Assembly (NCBI RefSeq): GCF_014203275.1
Contig: NZ_JACHIP010000001.1
Location: 868,001-932,000, forward strand
From: Granulicella aggregans
GTDB taxonomy: Bacteria; Acidobacteriota; Terriglobia; Terriglobales; Acidobacteriaceae
DNA: 64,000 nt
Reading direction: 5' to 3'
A model generated the notes under the pieces. It was not told the DNA's origin, did not search any database, and was given only the letters and a program-made list of their open reading frames with translations. The position numbers and the translations under genes were made by a program. This document shows, piece after piece, positions 15,111 to 25,768 of this stretch. Positions within the stretch are counted from its first letter, which is position 1, and each line of letters opens with the position of its first letter.

Positions 15111-16399
15111 TTCTCAGCTTCTTCCTGGCCACCCTCTTCTTCGGTACGCTGCCAGGGGGAGCACAGACTGCGACCGTCCTGAAGCTCACCCTCCACGACA
15201 CCATTCAACCCATCACCCAGGAGTACGTAGCCCGAGGCCTCCGCGATGCTCAGGCCGCCCACGCAAGCGCCGTACTCCTCACCCTGGGCACCCCCGGCGG
15301 CCTGCTCTCCTCCACCCGAACCATCGTCACCGCCATCGAATCCTCCCCCGTCCCCGTCATCGTTTACATCTCCCCCACCGGCAGCCGGGCCGGCTCCGCA
15401 GGCTTCTTTCTCCTTGAATCCGCAGACATCGCCGCCATGGCCCCCGGCACTAACGCCGGAGCTGCCCACCCGGTAGTCGAAGGCACCACCCTCGACCCCG
15501 TCATGAAGGAGAAGCTAGAAAACGACACCGCCGCCTTCCTGCGCTCCTTCGTCTCTCGCCGGGGCCGCAACGTCGCCGCCGCCGAAGACGCCGTCCGCAA
15601 CTCCAAGTCCTACAGCGACTCCGAAGCCCTCGACCTCAAGCTCATCGACCTCATCTCCCCCGACGACGCCACCCTCCTACGCCAGCTTGATGGCCGCACC
15701 ATCAAGCGCTTCGACGGCACCTCCACCGTCCTCCATCTGAAGAACGCAGTCATCCATACCGATACCCCAAGTACCCGCGAGCGCCTCCTCACCCGCCTCG
15801 CCAGCCCCGACCTCGCGATTTTGCTCATGGTCGCCGGCGGCCTGCTCATCTACCTGGAGTTCAACGTCCCCGGCACCATCATCCCCGGCGCTCTCGGCAC
15901 TCTCTGCGTCCTGTTAGCCGGCTTCGGCCTGAACCTTCTCCCCCTCCGCCACACCGCCGTCGCCCTGCTCCTCGCCGCCCTCGTCATGATCGTGCTGGAA
16001 GCCAAGTTCGCCAGCCACGGAGTCCTCGCCGCCGCAGGAATCGCCTGCCTTGTCTTCGGCCTCGCCACGCTCGTCGACAGCCCGGTCCCCGAGCTCCGCG
16101 TCCACCTTTCGACCGCTCTAGCCACCGGGATCGGCTTCGGAGCCATCTCCTTCTTTCTCGCCGGGATCGCCCTCAAGGCCCGCCGCAACAAAGTCCTCTT
16201 AGGCCCCGACGCGATGCTCCGCCAGATCGCCACGGTCGTCAGCCCGCTCGCACCCACCGGCCAGGTAGAAGTCTGCGGCGAACTCTGGCAAGCCCGCCTC
16301 GCCTCCCCAACAAAAACTCTGCCGGTCGGCTCTCAAGTCCGCGTTGATGCCCTCGAAGGCCTGACACTCCTCGTCCACGCCATCGACACCGCCGAATAA
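15086..16399 (+). CDS. NfeD-family membrane-bound serine protease (ClpP-class)
   Basis: The product is a long-form NfeD protein of about 437 residues. After a signal peptide (GILSFFLATLFFGTLPGGAQ), a ClpP/Clp-crotonase-like protease domain holds the candidate nucleophile Ser in SRAGSAGFFLL. Four or five membrane spans (about 235-350) and a small C-terminal beta-barrel NfeD/OB domain follow. Related archaeal 1510-type proteases cleave stomatin C-termini. The slipin gene follows on the same strand, as in many genomes. The frame extends upstream to 14960, but that part is repeat sequence, so ATG 15086 (or 15101) is preferred. Confidence 0.85.
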   Translation: MRLSRMGGILSFFLATLFFGTLPGGAQTATVLKLTLHDTIQPITQEYVARGLRDAQAAHASAVLLTLGTPGGLLSSTRTIVTAIESSPVPVIVYISPTGSRAGSAGFFLLESADIAAMAPGTNAGAAHPVVEGTTLDPVMKEKLENDTAAFLRSFVSRRGRNVAAAEDAVRNSKSYSDSEALDLKLIDLISPDDATLLRQLDGRTIKRFDGTSTVLHLKNAVIHTDTPSTRERLLTRLASPDLAILLMVAGGLLIYLEFNVPGTIIPGALGTLCVLLAGFGLNLLPLRHTAVALLLAALVMIVLEAKFASHGVLAAAGIACLVFGLATLVDSPVPELRVHLSTALATGIGFGAISFFLAGIALKARRNKVLLGPDAMLRQIATVVSPLAPTGQVEVCGELWQARLASPTKTLPVGSQVRVDALEGLTLLVHAIDTAE

Positions 16400-16406
16400 C
16401 CCCCCG

Positions 16407-16468
16407 GACCCATCTTCGTAACGGTCTTATCGTCGCTAAGGCGGGACATTCGCGCAAAGCACGAACCA
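16407..16468. repeat. GGGTGCCCCATC-family repeat, long form
   Basis: ACCCATCTTCGTAACGGTC, then ATCGTCGCTAAGGCGGGAC and the small hairpin with AAGCACGAACC. It is a diverged copy of the element at 14981. Confidence 0.65.
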
Positions 16469-16493
16469 CCTTCCTTCCCCTACCCAAGAAACC

Positions 16494-16549
16494 GTCATCC
16501 TGAACGAAGCATCTCGCGGCCTCATCGCGAGATGCGAAGTCGAAGGACC
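16494..16549. repeat. GTCATCCTGAGCGAAG-family palindromic repeat
   Basis: The head GTCATCCTGAACGAAG is followed by a perfect 10-bp stem (GCATCTCGCG / CGCGAGATGC) and the tail AAGTCGAAGGACC. It lies in the 348-nt gap between the NfeD and slipin genes. I see nothing else in that gap except a TTGACT near 16691 without a matching -10. Confidence 0.8.
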
Positions 16550-16747
16550 CGCCAAACCCTTACACCACAGTACCGCCCGAACCTTCCCGCCCAAAATCCC
16601 TGATAAACCCACCTAAAATCCAAGGGAGAGCCAGAATAGGCACGCCCCACGCGGTCATTTCACATTCGCCACCATCTCCGGCAAGAGTAGACTTGACTAC
16701 GCATACCCGACGTTCCTCATCGGTCACCATGCACAGGTCAACGCCAG

Positions 16748-17539
16748 ATGCCCCTGCTGATCATCGTCGCCATCATCGTCCTTTACTGCCTCAGCTGCAT
16801 CCAGATCGTCAACCAATACGAGCGCGGCGTTGTCCTCCGCCTTGGTATCGTCCGTCCCCAGGCTCAGGGACCCGGCGTCATCTTCGTCTTTCGCCCAATT
16901 GACAGCATCCGCCGCATTAGCATGCGCCAGGAAGCGATGGAAGTCCCCCCACAGGATGTCATCACCAGAGACAACGTCACGCTCAAGGTAAACGCCGTCG
17001 TCACCATGCGGGTCATCGACCCTGTCAAGGCGGTCATCGAGGTCCAGAACTACATCTACCAGACTTCACAGTTCGCTCAGACTACCCTCCGCTCCGTACT
17101 CGGCGAAGTCGAACTAGACGGCATCCTCGCACACCGCGACCAACTCAACCTCCGTATTCAGACCATCATCGACGGCCATACTGCCCCATTCGGCGTGAAG
17201 GTTGTCTCGGTCGAAGTCAAGCAGGTCGACATGCCCGAGTCCATGCTCCGCGCCATGGCCAAGCAGGCCGAGGCCGAACGAGAACGCCGCGCCAAGGTCA
17301 TCCACGCTGAAGGCGAGTTCAACGCCGCCGCTAAGCTCGTCGAAGCCGCCGAACTGATGGCCACCCAGCCCATGACCCTCCAGCTCCGCTACCTCCAGAC
17401 CCTCACCGAGATCGGCGTCGAGAAGAACACCACAATCGTCTTCCCGCTCCCCATGGAGCTGATGAATCTCCTGAACAAAACCTTCGCCGCCCCAGCTCCC
17501 GCCGTCGCCAATACACCCGAACCTCCAATCGTTCCCTAA
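16748..17539 (+). CDS. slipin (stomatin/SPFH family membrane protein)
   Basis: The 263-residue protein has one N-terminal membrane anchor (LLIIVAIIVLYCLSCIQIV). The SPFH domain follows (NQYERGVVLRLG ... DVITRDNVTLKVNAVV), then a helical AEAERERRAKVIHAEGEF region typical of stomatins and slipins, and a short Pro-rich tail. SPFH proteins form large membrane-associated rings that organise proteases and lipids. It lies just downstream of its usual partner NfeD. The spacing (348 nt, with repeats) is wider than in most genomes, so a separate promoter is likely. Confidence 0.92.
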   Translation: MPLLIIVAIIVLYCLSCIQIVNQYERGVVLRLGIVRPQAQGPGVIFVFRPIDSIRRISMRQEAMEVPPQDVITRDNVTLKVNAVVTMRVIDPVKAVIEVQNYIYQTSQFAQTTLRSVLGEVELDGILAHRDQLNLRIQTIIDGHTAPFGVKVVSVEVKQVDMPESMLRAMAKQAEAERERRAKVIHAEGEFNAAAKLVEAAELMATQPMTLQLRYLQTLTEIGVEKNTTIVFPLPMELMNLLNKTFAAPAPAVANTPEPPIVP

Positions 17540-17578
17540 CTTCGAACCACGTACACTCCGGCTTCAACAGGAACTACC

Positions 17579-18271
17579 ATGGCCACCCTTCACGACAGAG
17601 ACCGCGACGTATCCGACTATCGGGAACACGACCGCACCCGCATCGATCAGGAAGACCGCGAGATCTCCCTCGGCACCGGCACCATCCTTGGCATCTTCTT
17701 CGGCCTCGCCCTGCTCTGTGCCATCTTCTTCGGCTTCGGCTACTCCATGGGCCGAAAGTCCGTACAGACCGCGATCACTGCGGCCACACCACAGCCTTCT
17801 ACTTCCACGGGCGGAGTCTTCAGCAGCTTCAAGCCATCGGCCGGTAGCTCCGGCTCCCCCGTCCACGCCGCGACCACCCAGCCTCAGGACGCCAAGCCCA
17901 ACACTCCGAGCGATCCCGACGGCGAAATCGTGACCGCCCCTGTCACATCCTCCACTGAGCCACCCGTCAAACCCGCAGCCCGCCCCGTCGCGCTGAAGGC
18001 ACCAGCGGAGGCTCCGGCGACTGCTCCAGTTGCTATGCCAACAGCCACCTCCAGCGGCACCACGATGGTCCAGATCGCCGCCGTCTCCCACCAGGAAGAC
18101 GCGGACACCCTCATCGCCGCGCTTAAGAAGAAGGGCTACACCGTCTTCATCCGTAACGAGCCCCAGGACCACCTGCTCCACGTCCAGGTTGGTCCCTTCG
18201 CCACCCGCAAAGACGCAGACGCCATGCGCCAGCACCTGCTCGCCGATGGCTATAACGCCATCGTTAAGTGA
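17579..18271 (+). CDS. SPOR-domain membrane protein
   Basis: The 230-residue protein has a charged cytoplasmic N-terminus (about 35 residues) and one membrane span (GTILGIFFGLALLCAIFFGF). A Pro/Thr/Ser-rich periplasmic linker leads to a C-terminal SPOR domain (MVQIAAVSHQEDADTLIAAL ... HLLHVQVGPFATRKDADAM). SPOR domains bind denuded peptidoglycan strands and direct proteins to the division septum. A ribosome site (AGGA, 7 nt) and a TACACT -10-like hexamer at 17552-17557 precede it. It is like FtsN in layout, but the similarity outside SPOR is not enough to name it. Confidence 0.85.
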   Translation: MATLHDRDRDVSDYREHDRTRIDQEDREISLGTGTILGIFFGLALLCAIFFGFGYSMGRKSVQTAITAATPQPSTSTGGVFSSFKPSAGSSGSPVHAATTQPQDAKPNTPSDPDGEIVTAPVTSSTEPPVKPAARPVALKAPAEAPATAPVAMPTATSSGTTMVQIAAVSHQEDADTLIAALKKKGYTVFIRNEPQDHLLHVQVGPFATRKDADAMRQHLLADGYNAIVK

Positions 18272-18372
18272 GGCGCGGCATGCCTCTTTGTCTCGCCATT
18301 CTCGAGATCTATATCCGAAAGAGCACGTAACGCCCCAGCCTCCCAAATCCTTTCAACCGACCTGTTGCGCAC

Positions 18373-18408
18373 GAAAAAGGACGCGAACCACAAGGTGGCC
18401 GCGTCCTT
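18373..18408 (-). terminator. terminator at the end of the ribosomal protein cluster
   Basis: AAGGACGCG (18377-18385) pairs with CGCGTCCTT (18400-18408), extended inside by CCAC/GTGG. On the - strand the stem runs into TTTTTCG. It lies 52 nt past the rplQ stop codon, with no other gene between. Confidence 0.85.
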
Positions 18409-18460
18409 CTTACCTTTTGGGCAGAAGCAGCAATCGATCGCTGCACCCTATTCCCTGCCC

Positions 18461-18940
18461 TTAGACCTCTGCGTTCGGATCAGGCTGCTCGCCCTCTCCA
18501 CGCTCTTCAAGCTGCTTCGCCAGCTCAGCGCGCTTCTTCTCGCGAGATTCAGCACGCTTCTGCGCCTTCTCGTTCAGCTCATGCTCGGCTCCGAGGAGCT
18601 CAATGTAAGCAAGCTCCGCAGCATCGCCCTTGCGCGGGCCAGTGCGCGTGATGCGCAGGTAACCGCCATTGCGGCTCGCATAGCGCGGCGCAACGACATT
18701 GAACAGACGGTCGACCGACTCAGGCGTCATCAGGTAAGCCAGAGCCTGGCGACGTGCATGAACAGAGCCGTTCTTACCCAGCGTGATCATCTTCTCGACG
18801 ATCGGGCGCGAAGCCTTGCACTTGGTGATGGTGGTCTCAACGCGATCCATCAGAATGACAGACGTGACGAGGTTGCGCAGCATAGCGCGACGATGGCTGG
18901 TATTGCGGCCGAGTTTAAATCCGGCATTACGATGACGCAT
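18461..18940 (-). CDS. rplQ: 50S ribosomal protein L17
   Basis: The 159-residue protein starts with the L17 signature MRHRNAGFKLGRNTSHRRAM and keeps the core to about residue 120. A charged C-terminal extension (KRAESREKKRAELAKQLEER...) makes it longer than the E. coli protein (127 aa). It binds 23S rRNA domain III near the exit tunnel. It is the last gene of the cluster, 107 nt after rpoA. A C-rich stretch at 18446-18460 gives G-tracts in its 3' untranslated RNA before the terminator. Confidence 0.97.
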   Translation of the reverse strand: MRHRNAGFKLGRNTSHRRAMLRNLVTSVILMDRVETTITKCKASRPIVEKMITLGKNGSVHARRQALAYLMTPESVDRLFNVVAPRYASRNGGYLRITRTGPRKGDAAELAYIELLGAEHELNEKAQKRAESREKKRAELAKQLEERGEGEQPDPNAEV

Positions 18941-19047
18941 TGTGATCTCCTTCGACTCCTGCTTTTGCAGGCGTCGGATACTACGTAGTTCAGTTCATGA
19001 AAATGGGCCCACAAGGCAGAGACTCCGCCTCGTGGACCCAGTACTGG

Positions 19048-20148
<1,101 letters not shown>

Positions 20149-20271
20149 GTGTTTCTCCTTATCCGGCTCACTCGCGATGCATTCTGCGATTATGGCGGTG
20201 TACTACTGTTACGGGTGAAATTGTGGGTGATGCTCAGGTGAGCCGCCTTGTTCCAGCGACGACCCACCCCT

Positions 20272-20303
20272 TGTTTGTCATTCCCGAAGGGAATCTGCTT
20301 TTA
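20272..20303. repeat. TTGTCATTCCCGAAGGGAAT repeat in the rpsD-rpoA spacer
   Basis: TTTGTCATTCCCGAAGGGAA is followed by TCTGCTTTTA. ATTCCCGAAGGGAAT is a perfect short palindrome. A near-identical copy lies at 32669-32700, also inside the ribosomal cluster. Confidence 0.75.
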
Positions 20304-20346
20304 GCCTCTACACTGCCGAGGCTCTCAACCAGCAGCAAGCCAGCTA

Positions 20347-20979
20347 CTACTTGCTGTAAAGTTCGACGATCAGCTGCTCGTTCACCGGCAGGTTGATGTC
20401 CGCACGCGACGGCAGAGCGATGACCTTGCCCGACAGACCATCGCGGTTGATGTCAAGCCACGGCACAGAGTTCTGACCGCTGGCAAAGCCCTTTGCCTCT
20501 TCGAGAAGCGCAAGCGCCTTCGAACCTTCGCGAATCGCGATCTCATCGCCAATCTTGCATTGGAACGACGGGATGTTCACCTTGCGGCCGTTCACCTGAA
20601 CGTGTCCGTGACGAACCACCTGGCGAGCCTGGCGGCGGCTGATCGCGAAACCAAGACGGTAGATCACGTTGTCGAGACGCGTCTCAAGCTGCTGCAAGAG
20701 CAGTTCGCCGGTTACGCCGGTCTTGTTCGAAGCCTTCTGGTAGTACGCGCGGAACTGGGTCTCGAGCGTGAAGTAGATGCGCTTGGCCTTCTGCTTCTCG
20801 CGAAGCTGCAGACCGTAGCCCACAACTTTCTTCACCTTGCGGCTCTGTCCATGCTGCCCTGGGGGAAAGTTGCGCTTCTCAACGGGGCACTTCTCGCTGA
20901 AGCACTTGGCTCCCTTGAGAAACAACTTGGTGCCGTCACGACGGCAAAGACGGCAGACTGCGCCTGTATAACGTGCCAT
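20347..20979 (-). CDS. rpsD: 30S ribosomal protein S4 (zinc-binding type)
   Basis: The 210-residue S4 has an N-terminal zinc-type motif ([20 protein letters not shown] ... CPVEKR) with four cysteines, the C+ form lost in E. coli. The S4 RNA-binding domain follows ([20 protein letters not shown] ... [15 protein letters not shown]). It nucleates 30S assembly on 16S rRNA and often represses its own operon. It sits 134 nt after rpsK and 198 nt before rpoA; both spacers could hold a regulatory leader, but I cannot identify an S4-binding pseudoknot by eye. Confidence 0.97.
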   Translation of the reverse strand: MARYTGAVCRLCRRDGTKLFLKGAKCFSEKCPVEKRNFPPGQHGQSRKVKKVVGYGLQLREKQKAKRIYFTLETQFRAYYQKASNKTGVTGELLLQQLETRLDNVIYRLGFAISRRQARQVVRHGHVQVNGRKVNIPSFQCKIGDEIAIREGSKALALLEEAKGFASGQNSVPWLDINRDGLSGKVIALPSRADINLPVNEQLIVELYSK

Positions 20980-21113
20980 TTCTTATCTCCTGAATCGAGT
21001 GACGATCGGTTTACACGCCATACCAGCGCTTCATGTCCCGATCCAATGAATCTGATACGACCGATGCGCCGCAGCCAATAACTCAGCTGCGGCACATCGC
21101 TTTCACACTTAGA

Positions 21114-21539
21114 TCAAACGCGGCGGCGCTTCGGCGGACGGCATCCGTTATGCGCCATCGGCGTAACGTCGCGGATGCTGCGCACATCGATGCCAGCAGT
21201 CGCGAGCGCACGGATCGCGGACTCACGTCCCGAACCCGGTCCCGAAACCCGCACATCGACCGAGCGAAGACCGTGGTCGCGAGCAGCATTCGCCGCTCCA
21301 ACCGCTGCCTGCTGTGCCGCAAACGGAGTGCCCTTACGCGATCCGCGGAAGCCGAGCGAACCCGAGCTCTTCCAGCTCAGCGTGTTGCCGGTCTGGTCCG
21401 TGATCGTGACAATGGTGTTGTTGAAAGAAGCCTGGATGAACACAAGACCGTACGGAACGTTCTTCCGCTCGCGCTTCTTGAACTTCTTGTTCTTCCCTGC
21501 AGCCGACTTGTTCTTTTGCTGATTCTGAGTCTTCGCCAT
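21114..21539 (-). CDS. rpsK: 30S ribosomal protein S11
   Basis: The 141-residue S11 has a lysine-rich N-terminal extension ([20 protein letters not shown]) before the core ([20 protein letters not shown] ... [17 protein letters not shown]), and ends with the conserved [15 protein letters not shown]. It forms part of the 30S platform at the E site. Its ATG overlaps the rpsM stop codon (TAATG), one of only four such tight junctions in the cluster, so S13 and S11 are probably made in fixed ratio. Confidence 0.97.
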   Translation of the reverse strand: MAKTQNQQKNKSAAGKNKKFKKRERKNVPYGLVFIQASFNNTIVTITDQTGNTLSWKSSGSLGFRGSRKGTPFAAQQAAVGAANAARDHGLRSVDVRVSGPGSGRESAIRALATAGIDVRSIRDVTPMAHNGCRPPKRRRV

Positions 21540-21919
21540 TACTTGGTCACCTTCTTCTTACCGGCAACCGTGCCCTTGCGGGGGCCCTTGCGGGTACGAG
21601 CGTTCGTGTGGGTGCGCTGTCCGCGAACCGGAAGGCTGCGGCGATGGCGAAGGCCACGGTACGACTGAATCTCGATCAGGCGCTTGATGTTCAGCGAGAT
21701 GTCCTTGCGGAGATCGCCTTCAATGCCGCCTTCCACTTCGATCACCTGACGGATGCGGTTCAGAGCGTCTTCGTCGAGCGTGCCGATCTTCGCGATAGGG
21801 TCAACATCGGCCTTCGTGAGGATCTTCATCGCGCGCGAATCGCCAATTCCAAAGATGTACGTGAGCCCGATCTTCGCCTGCTTGTTGTTCGGGACATCGA
21901 CACCGGCAATACGTGCCAT
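21539..21919 (-). CDS. rpsM: 30S ribosomal protein S13
   Basis: The 126-residue S13 starts [20 protein letters not shown], from ATG 21919. The longer frame to 21952 would add 11 residues outside the family alignment. The helix-two-turn-helix ([20 protein letters not shown]) and the basic C-terminus ([20 protein letters not shown]) are present. It sits in the 30S head and contacts tRNA and the L5 bridge. A 169-nt spacer separates it from rpmJ. It overlaps rpsK by one base. Confidence 0.97.
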   Translation of the reverse strand: MARIAGVDVPNNKQAKIGLTYIFGIGDSRAMKILTKADVDPIAKIGTLDEDALNRIRQVIEVEGGIEGDLRKDISLNIKRLIEIQSYRGLRHRRSLPVRGQRTHTNARTRKGPRKGTVAGKKKVTK

Positions 21920-22088
21920 AGGGTTCCTTTTCTGTAGGGCCTCGCAGATCAAAGCTGCGAAGCAGGGTTAGTTGGTTTGCGGATCGATTCCACCAGGTTC
22001 ATCGCAAGCCTTAACTTCGGCTAACTCGCCTGCTGGGTCCGGGCAGTTCAGAAACTGTAAGGCCTTCGCTTATGCGAGGGCCAAGGTA

Positions 22089-22202
22089 TTAGCCCTGGCG
22101 CTGCTTATGCTTGGCGTTCTCGCAGATCACACGCACCACACCACGGCGGTGGATGACCTTGCACTTGTCACAAATCGGTTTTACGGATGCACGAACCTTC
22201 AT
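22089..22202 (-). CDS. rpmJ: 50S ribosomal protein L36 (zinc-binding type)
   Basis: A 37-codon frame reads [20 protein letters not shown] and ends KHKQRQG. C11, C14, C27 and H32 form the zinc knuckle of the C+ form of L36. Its length (37 aa) is exactly that of the family. It lies 132 nt after infA and 169 nt before rpsM, the usual infA-rpmJ-rpsM order. Confidence 0.95.
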   Translation of the reverse strand: MKVRASVKPICDKCKVIHRRGVVRVICENAKHKQRQG

Positions 22203-22334
22203 GTTATTTCCCTTCAAACAAAAGCTTTCGCCCTTCGACCGCATACTGCCGGTTGAAGGCGCGCGATAGTACCCAACTTCTACTTCAGCTAGCGCCTGGA
22301 AGCTATTAGCTAAATTCCTGCAAGGGGAGAGAGT

Positions 22335-22553
22335 CTACTTGTAGCGGTAGACGATGCGGCCACGGTTGAGGTCGTAAGGACTCAACTCAATCGCAACGCG
22401 ATCACCGGGGAGAATGCGGATGAAGTTCTTACGCATACGTCCAGATACGTGCGCGAGCGCCTGGTGCTTGTTCTCGAGCTCGACCTTGAACATCGCGTTT
22501 GGCAGGGTCTCGACAACCACCGCCATCACTTCAATTGCATCTTCCTTCGACAA
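22335..22553 (-). CDS. infA: translation initiation factor IF-1
   Basis: The 72-residue IF-1 (S1/OB fold) reads [20 protein letters not shown] after the start, with the usual [20 protein letters not shown] and C-terminal RGRIVYRYK. No ATG exists at the right place. The start is TTG at 22553, preceded by AAGGAG at 6 nt spacing, and gives exactly the standard length. The longer frame to 22622 would add 23 non-homologous residues. IF-1 blocks the A site during initiation. The rare start codon may limit its synthesis. Confidence 0.93.
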   Translation of the reverse strand: MSKEDAIEVMAVVVETLPNAMFKVELENKHQALAHVSGRMRKNFIRILPGDRVAIELSPYDLNRGRIVYRYK

Positions 22554-22676
22554 ACGAATCTCCTTGAAAACAACTACCCAAACTGTGAATCTTCTTGATC
22601 TGCTTGGATCACAACGGCACACGAAGGCCGAGGTTCACGCAGCATCTCTGATGATACCCTGTTTCCCTTGAAAAAC

Positions 22677-23429
22677 CTAGCGGGTAAGTACGTACGGCCC
22701 ATCTTTTGTGATAGCGACCGTGTGCTCAAAATGGGCGCTATAGCTTCCATCCACGGTCACCGCCGTCCAGCCATCCTTCAGCGTCTTCACTTCGGGCTTG
22801 CCGGCATTGATCATTGGTTCGATCGCCAGGACCATGCCCTCTTTCAGCCTCGGGCCTTTACCCTTGGTCCCAAAGTTTGGCACCTGCGGGTCCTCGTGCA
22901 TCGACCGCCCGATGCCATGGCCCACAAAGTCCCGCACCACTCCGAACCCCTCAGCTTCGCACATCGTCTGCACCGCAGCTCCGATGTCGAACAGCCGCCC
23001 GCCGACCACGGCAAACTTGATCGCCTCTTCCAGCGACGCCTTCGTCACATCCAACAACCGCTGCGTCTGCGGCGAAGCCTTGCCGACCGCATACGACACC
23101 GCTGCATCCGAGTAGTAGCCATCCAGAATCAGGCCGCAGTCGATCGAAACGAGATCGCCATCCTTCAGCACAACCTTCTCGTTCGGAATCCCGTGCACCA
23201 CCTGCGCGTTCACCGACGTACAAAGTGCCGCCGGAAACCCGTGATACCCCTTGAACGCCGCTTTCACGCCGGAGAACGTCGCAATCTTCGCGTTCGCCGC
23301 ATTCTCCAAATCCATCGTCGTCGCACCCGGCACTACCAACGGCGCGAGCACGTCATGCACCTGCCGCAGCAGTTTGCCTGACTCCCGCATCTTCTCAATC
23401 TCAGCCCGGGTCTTAATCACAATTGCCAT
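22677..23429 (-). CDS. map: methionine aminopeptidase, type I
   Basis: The 250-residue enzyme removes initiator Met from nascent proteins. The five metal ligands and conserved His residues are visible: HGFPAALCTSVN, VSIDCGLILDGYYSDAAVSY (both Asp), VGHGIGRSMHEDP (His) and MVLAIEPM (Glu). The length is that of type Ia enzymes without an N-terminal extension. It lies between adk and infA, the common order in bacteria. It is separated from adk by 116 nt containing two short perfect palindromes. Confidence 0.97.
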   Translation of the reverse strand: MAIVIKTRAEIEKMRESGKLLRQVHDVLAPLVVPGATTMDLENAANAKIATFSGVKAAFKGYHGFPAALCTSVNAQVVHGIPNEKVVLKDGDLVSIDCGLILDGYYSDAAVSYAVGKASPQTQRLLDVTKASLEEAIKFAVVGGRLFDIGAAVQTMCEAEGFGVVRDFVGHGIGRSMHEDPQVPNFGTKGKGPRLKEGMVLAIEPMINAGKPEVKTLKDGWTAVTVDGSYSAHFEHTVAITKDGPYVLTR

Positions 23430-23482
23430 AGATCCTTTAGATGGAGCGAAGACTCCCTACGATCCTCGTCTCACTTAACAGC

Positions 23483-23533
23483 ACGGCTTCAGCCGTACCT
23501 TCAGAGCCTGTCCCGCCCTGCGGCTTTAGCCGC
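23483..23533. repeat. two short perfect palindromes between adk and map
   Basis: ACGGCTTCAGCCGT (23483-23496) and GCGGCTTTAGCCGC (23520-23533) are both GGCTnnAGCC-type hairpins in the intergenic spacer. A related CAGCTAAAGCTG hairpin lies near 56097. Confidence 0.65.
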
Positions 23534-23545
23534 TGAGATACGTCC

Positions 23546-24286
23546 TTAGCCCTTCCCAACCACTTCCGCAGCCCGCAAACTCTTCAAAGCCGCCACAACA
23601 CTAGCCGTCACTTCCGCAACCGGCCTCGCCCCGTCAACCTCAGCAAAACATCCCTGGCCGCGATAATGCTCAATCACATGCGCCGTCTTCGCGTTGTACT
23701 CCACCATCCGCTCCCGAAAGGTCTCTTCCGTATCGTCCGGCCGCTGTACCAGTTCGCTTCCCTCAACATCACAGATGCCCGCAACCAGCGGCGGCTCCGA
23801 GTAGACGTTATAACTCCGCTTGCAGGCCGGGCAGATCCGTCGCCCGGTGATCCGCTTCAGCAACTCCTGCTCATCCACCTTCAAACTGACCGCCAGAAGC
23901 CGCAGCGTCATCTGTCCAGAAACCTGGTGAACCTCCAGCAGCCCATCGATAAATCCTGCCTGTGCCAATGTCCGAGGATACCCGTCAAGAATAAAACCGC
24001 GCTCAGCCCCAGGCTCATGCAGCCGAGCCGCAACCATCCCGTTCACCGTCTCATCGTCGACAAAAAGGCCCTGGTCCATCAGCCCCTTGGCCTTCAATCC
24101 AAGCTCCGTCCCGTCGGCGATATTCTTCCGCAGAATCTCGCCCGTCGAGATTTGGGGAATCCCGTACTCCGCCATCAGGATCTGCGCCTGCGTGCCTTTA
24201 CCAACTCCCGGAGCGCCAAGAAGAAGAACCGGCCCGGGCAGGAAATCTTCCGCCGAGGCCGGTGTTCTCTGTATCGAGTCTGTCAA
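23546..24286 (-). CDS. adk: adenylate kinase (zinc-LID form)
   Basis: The 246-residue enzyme interconverts ATP, AMP and ADP. The P-loop is GAPGVGKGTQAQI at about residues 24-36, after a 20-residue N-terminal extension. The AMP site segment is STGEILRKNI. The LID region contains GRRICPACKRSYN and, 17 residues later, GICDVEG, so it is a long LID with three cysteines plus Asp as likely zinc ligands. It starts 9 nt after the secY stop codon, so the two genes are cotranscribed and closely linked. Confidence 0.95.
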   Translation of the reverse strand: MTDSIQRTPASAEDFLPGPVLLLGAPGVGKGTQAQILMAEYGIPQISTGEILRKNIADGTELGLKAKGLMDQGLFVDDETVNGMVAARLHEPGAERGFILDGYPRTLAQAGFIDGLLEVHQVSGQMTLRLLAVSLKVDEQELLKRITGRRICPACKRSYNVYSEPPLVAGICDVEGSELVQRPDDTEETFRERMVEYNAKTAHVIEHYRGQGCFAEVDGARPVAEVTASVVAALKSLRAAEVVGKG

Positions 24287-24295
24287 TGCGTTCCC

Positions 24296-25705
24296 TTACC
24301 AGCTCTTGCGGCCACGGATGCGGCCAGACTTCGGCGTAAATCCGTCATAATGCCGCATGATCAGCTGTGATTCAATCTGCTGTACCGTATCCATCGCGAC
24401 GCCCACAACGATCAGCAGCGAAGTTCCACCAAAGTAGAAGTTCACCCCAAGTCCGTTGGTAAACACCGTGGGCAGCCGGTCAAAGAGCGACCCAACCAAC
24501 CAGAGATGGTTGAAGTGAATACCACTGATCAACAACGTCGGTACGAGCGAGATGATGATCAGATAGACCGCTCCAACCAGGGTGATCCGCGTCAGCACAT
24601 CGTTGATGAAGTCGCGCGTACGGTTCCCCGGACGGATACCAGGAATGAAGCCACCGTACTTCCGCATGTTGTCCGCAATGTCATCAGGGCGGAAGACGAT
24701 CGAGATATAGAAGTAAGCAAAGAAGATGATCGCAATGATGAAGATCAATTCATACATGGGCTCGCCAGGAGCGATATTGCGAAAGATCGGGCTAAAGAAA
24801 GAAGTGTCGCGCAGTGGCGTACCAAACCAGTTCACGCCACCAAACAGCAGCGGCACCGACAGGATCGAGCTTGCAAAGATCACCGGCATCACACCACCGG
24901 AGTTCACCTTCAGCGGCAGGTGGGTCGACTGACCACCCATCATCTTGCGGCCGACAATACGCTTCGCATACTGCACCGGAATCCGGCGCTCAGACTTCTC
25001 GACGAAGACGATGAACGCAACGACCGCGACCATACCGGCAACCAGCAGGATCACGACGAGAGGAGTCAAAGCTCCCCATGCGCCGTCGCGAACCTTCACA
25101 TAAAGGTCTTCGATACCGCGCGGCAGGCCAACCACGATACCGGTGAAGATTAACAGCGACATACCGTTGCCGATACCGCGCTCCGTGATCTGCTCACCCA
25201 GCCACATGATAAACGCCGTTCCGGTCGTCAAGGTCAGCACGCATAGCGGGCCAAACAGCCAGTGCGAGATGGTCACCATCGGCGCGCCGGTCTGCGTTCC
25301 CATCAAGCCCCCCGCAATAGCGGTGGACTGAACAATCGCCAGCAGCACTGTCACGTACCGAGTCCACTGCGTGATCTTCCGGCGACCAAGCTCGCCTTCC
25401 TTCTGCAGCTTCGCCAGTGGCTCATAGATAACCGTCAGCAGCTGGAAGATGATCGACGCAGTGATGTACGGCATGATGCCCAGCGCGAAGACCGTCAGCT
25501 TGCGCAGGTTTCCGCCCGAGAACAGGTCAACCAACCCAAGCGCGGAGCCTGAGTTCTGGTTGAAGAACTGCGCCAGCAGGTCGGCGTTGATGCCCGGTGT
25601 CGGGATATGTGCGCCAAGGCGGTATACAGCGAGAAGACCCAGCGTAAACAGCACGCGCTTGCGGAGGTCGGGGATACGAAAGATGTTGGCAATTTTCTCA
25701 AACAT
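24296..25705 (-). CDS. secY: preprotein translocase subunit SecY
   Basis: The 469-residue protein has ten hydrophobic spans. Family landmarks are the N-terminal [20 protein letters not shown], the plug-region [16 protein letters not shown], and the cytoplasmic loop PGIRPGNRT between spans 8 and 9. It forms the Sec channel in the inner membrane with SecE and SecG, encoded elsewhere. A strong 14-bp hairpin occupies the spacer between rplO and secY. The adk gene follows at 9 nt. Confidence 0.98.
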   Translation of the reverse strand: MFEKIANIFRIPDLRKRVLFTLGLLAVYRLGAHIPTPGINADLLAQFFNQNSGSALGLVDLFSGGNLRKLTVFALGIMPYITASIIFQLLTVIYEPLAKLQKEGELGRRKITQWTRYVTVLLAIVQSTAIAGGLMGTQTGAPMVTISHWLFGPLCVLTLTTGTAFIMWLGEQITERGIGNGMSLLIFTGIVVGLPRGIEDLYVKVRDGAWGALTPLVVILLVAGMVAVVAFIVFVEKSERRIPVQYAKRIVGRKMMGGQSTHLPLKVNSGGVMPVIFASSILSVPLLFGGVNWFGTPLRDTSFFSPIFRNIAPGEPMYELIFIIAIIFFAYFYISIVFRPDDIADNMRKYGGFIPGIRPGNRTRDFINDVLTRITLVGAVYLIIISLVPTLLISGIHFNHLWLVGSLFDRLPTVFTNGLGVNFYFGGTSLLIVVGVAMDTVQQIESQLIMRHYDGFTPKSGRIRGRKSW

Positions 25706-25768
25706 CAGAACTCTGGAACCTCGGGGCTAAAGCAAGTTGAAGATGAATTGCGTTCTCTGAATTCTATC

